A stretch of DNA of 64,000 nucleotides from NCBI GenBank assembly GCA_049698695.1, contig JBAVYH010000024.1, forward strand, positions 23,355 to 87,354, in the 5' to 3' direction. Shown here piece by piece: positions 62,983 to 64,000 of this stretch. This DNA comes from Bog-375 sp049698695 (GTDB lineage: Bacteria > Acidobacteriota > Terriglobia > Bryobacterales > Bryobacteraceae). Position numbers and translations under genes: made by a program. The notes under the pieces are model-generated. The model was given only the letters and a program-made list of their open reading frames with translations, had not been told where the DNA came from and ran no database searches. Each line of letters starts with the position of its first letter. Within the stretch, counting starts at the first letter, position 1.

Positions 62983-63822
62983 TTACACGTCGCAAATGGC
63001 TACCGCTTGTTTCAGGCTGGCGACGGGGTCGCGGCCGGGCGCGGGCGTGTACTCATGGGCAATGTATCCCGTGAAGCCCAGATCCGCGATGGCTTGCGCG
63101 ATGAATCGGTAATTGAGCTCCTGCGTTTCATCGATTTCGTGCCGGCCCGGATTGCCGCCGGTGTGGAAGTGGCCGATCCACTGGTAGTAGTCGCGGATGT
63201 TGCGCACGATATCGCCGTCCATGATCTGGGCATGATAGATGTCGAACAGGATTTTCACCCGCGGCGAGTTGATCCGCTGCATCACGTCCACGCCCCAGGC
63301 GATGTGGTCGAACATGTAGTCCTTGTGGTTGACCTTGCTGTTCAGCAACTCCATGCAGATGTTGACGCCTTTGTCTTCGGCGTGCGCTTTGACGCGGTTC
63401 AGGAAAGCCACGCAGTTGTCGGCGCCCACAGTGTCGGCCATGCCCTTGCGGTTGCCACTGAAGGTGATGATGCTCGGCACGCCGTTTGCCGCGGCGTCAT
63501 CGAGCGCCTGGTGGATCGCCCTCTCGAGCGCCGCGTGATTTTCGGTGCGGTTGAGCGCGTTCGCAATGGTGCCGCCCGGTCCCGGCGGCCACATGGTGGG
63601 AACCAGGCCGTACTTCTTCAGCATCGGCCACTGTTCGGGCCCTTCCAGGTCGTAGCCCTTCAGGCCCAGGCGCGCGGCGGTGCGGCAGGTATCTTCGAAG
63701 CTCATGTCCCGCGCGAACACGCCGCGCGTGACGCATTGTTTGAGCCGGCCCTGGCGGGGCGCGGGCGCCTGTGCAGCCGCGGCCGCGAGTGCTACCGCGG
63801 GCAAGAAATCTCTGCGGAGCAT
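62983..63822 (-). CDS. Exported TIM-barrel isomerase of the hydroxypyruvate isomerase type
   Basis: This 279-residue protein has an export signal (MLRRDFLPAVALAAAAAQA) and an AP-endonuclease-2-like TIM barrel as in Hyi and sugar-phosphate isomerases: SFEDTCRTAARLGLKGYDLE, IITFSGNRKGMADTVG, NICMELLNSKVNHKDYM, VKILFDIYHAQIMDGD, IGHFHTGGNPGRHEIDE and YIAHEYTPA. The Glu/Asp/His/Glu metal set is complete. It probably isomerises or epimerises a sugar or sugar acid outside the cytoplasm. An in-frame ATG at 63831 is possible. Convergent with the sortilin-like gene. Confidence 0.85.
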   Translation of the reverse strand: MLRRDFLPAVALAAAAAQAPAPRQGRLKQCVTRGVFARDMSFEDTCRTAARLGLKGYDLEGPEQWPMLKKYGLVPTMWPPGPGGTIANALNRTENHAALERAIHQALDDAAANGVPSIITFSGNRKGMADTVGADNCVAFLNRVKAHAEDKGVNICMELLNSKVNHKDYMFDHIAWGVDVMQRINSPRVKILFDIYHAQIMDGDIVRNIRDYYQWIGHFHTGGNPGRHEIDETQELNYRFIAQAIADLGFTGYIAHEYTPAPGRDPVASLKQAVAICDV

Positions 63823-63891
63823 CGGAAGCATCCCAGAACAAGAGCTTAGCGTGAATCGCTCGGTGGCAGCGAACTTGAGTCTTGTCTAATG

Positions 63892-63979
63892 CAGGATGAG
63901 CCTGAAGGTGAGCCTGTTTCTAACACAGGATGAGCCTGGAGGAGGGTGTGCGCATGCTGGGGGTTGATCATCAGCATGC
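63892..63979. repeat. Short direct and inverted repeats at the right edge
   Basis: CAGGATGAGCCTG occurs at 63892-63904 and 63926-63938. GCATGCTG (63952-63959) and CAGCATGC (63972-63979) form an 8-bp inverted repeat with a 12-nt loop. They lie upstream of the isomerase gene and may belong to the control region of a gene beyond the window. Confidence 0.4.
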
Positions 63980-64000
63980 AGGATGCAGAGGAATTGAGCC

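Overview
The window is high-GC bacterial DNA. Its gene content points to an Acidobacteriota genome, probably near Solibacter/Bryobacter. The markers are two membrane Ser/Thr kinases with large sensor regions, two ADOP-type MacB/FtsX permeases (one behind a PadR regulator), a VWFA-domain secreted protein, a sortilin-propeller protein, a large secretin, and many secreted glycosidases and peptidases. This assignment is inference from family content; no rRNA or other taxonomic marker is present.

Left part (1 to about 18.4 kb) is gene-poor and reads as a graveyard of mobile elements. It holds a DUF932 remnant, an AbiEi/AbiEii type IV toxin-antitoxin pair, two 215-bp direct repeats that each begin with the 3' half of a tRNA (att-like, about 7 kb apart), a frameshifted ankyrin gene, a 1607-residue kinase, a kinase stub and a tyrosine-recombinase C-terminal stub. 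Inside it sits an intact operon: isocitrate-lyase-family lyase, aconitase-family large and small subunits, beta-decarboxylating dehydrogenase and a DUF302 protein. The region ends at an intact tRNA-Val(CAC) whose 3' end faces the remnants.

Middle part (18.6 to 43.8 kb) is dense. It carries a MoxR ATPase and YchF-like GTPase pair; a leftward group of truncated sigma-70 protein, zinc-peptidase-like protein, PadR and ADOP permease; an orphan VapB-like antitoxin whose PIN toxin is cut after ten codons; a VWFA protein; a secreted lysozyme-like protein behind a 130-nt leader; fliM divergent from a cheY-cheX mini-operon that ends in an MCP-tip fragment; pirin; a second kinase with a beta-propeller sensor; a YkgJ-type Cys-cluster protein; a second ADOP permease; and a MurJ, isopropylmalate/tartrate dehydrogenase and MscS run.

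Right part (43.9 to 64 kb) holds a secretin interrupted by about 430 residues of BACON-like repeats, a GH39 glycosidase with an M1 aminopeptidase, and VapBC behind two perfect 14-bp palindromes. It continues with a rhamnose module (mutarotase, isomerase, GH106 rhamnosidase), a Tat-exported aldo/keto reductase, lutABC lactate oxidation genes, a sortilin-propeller protein and a TIM-barrel isomerase. Rhamnosidase, isomerase and lactate oxidation make biochemical sense together, because rhamnose breakdown gives lactaldehyde and then lactate.
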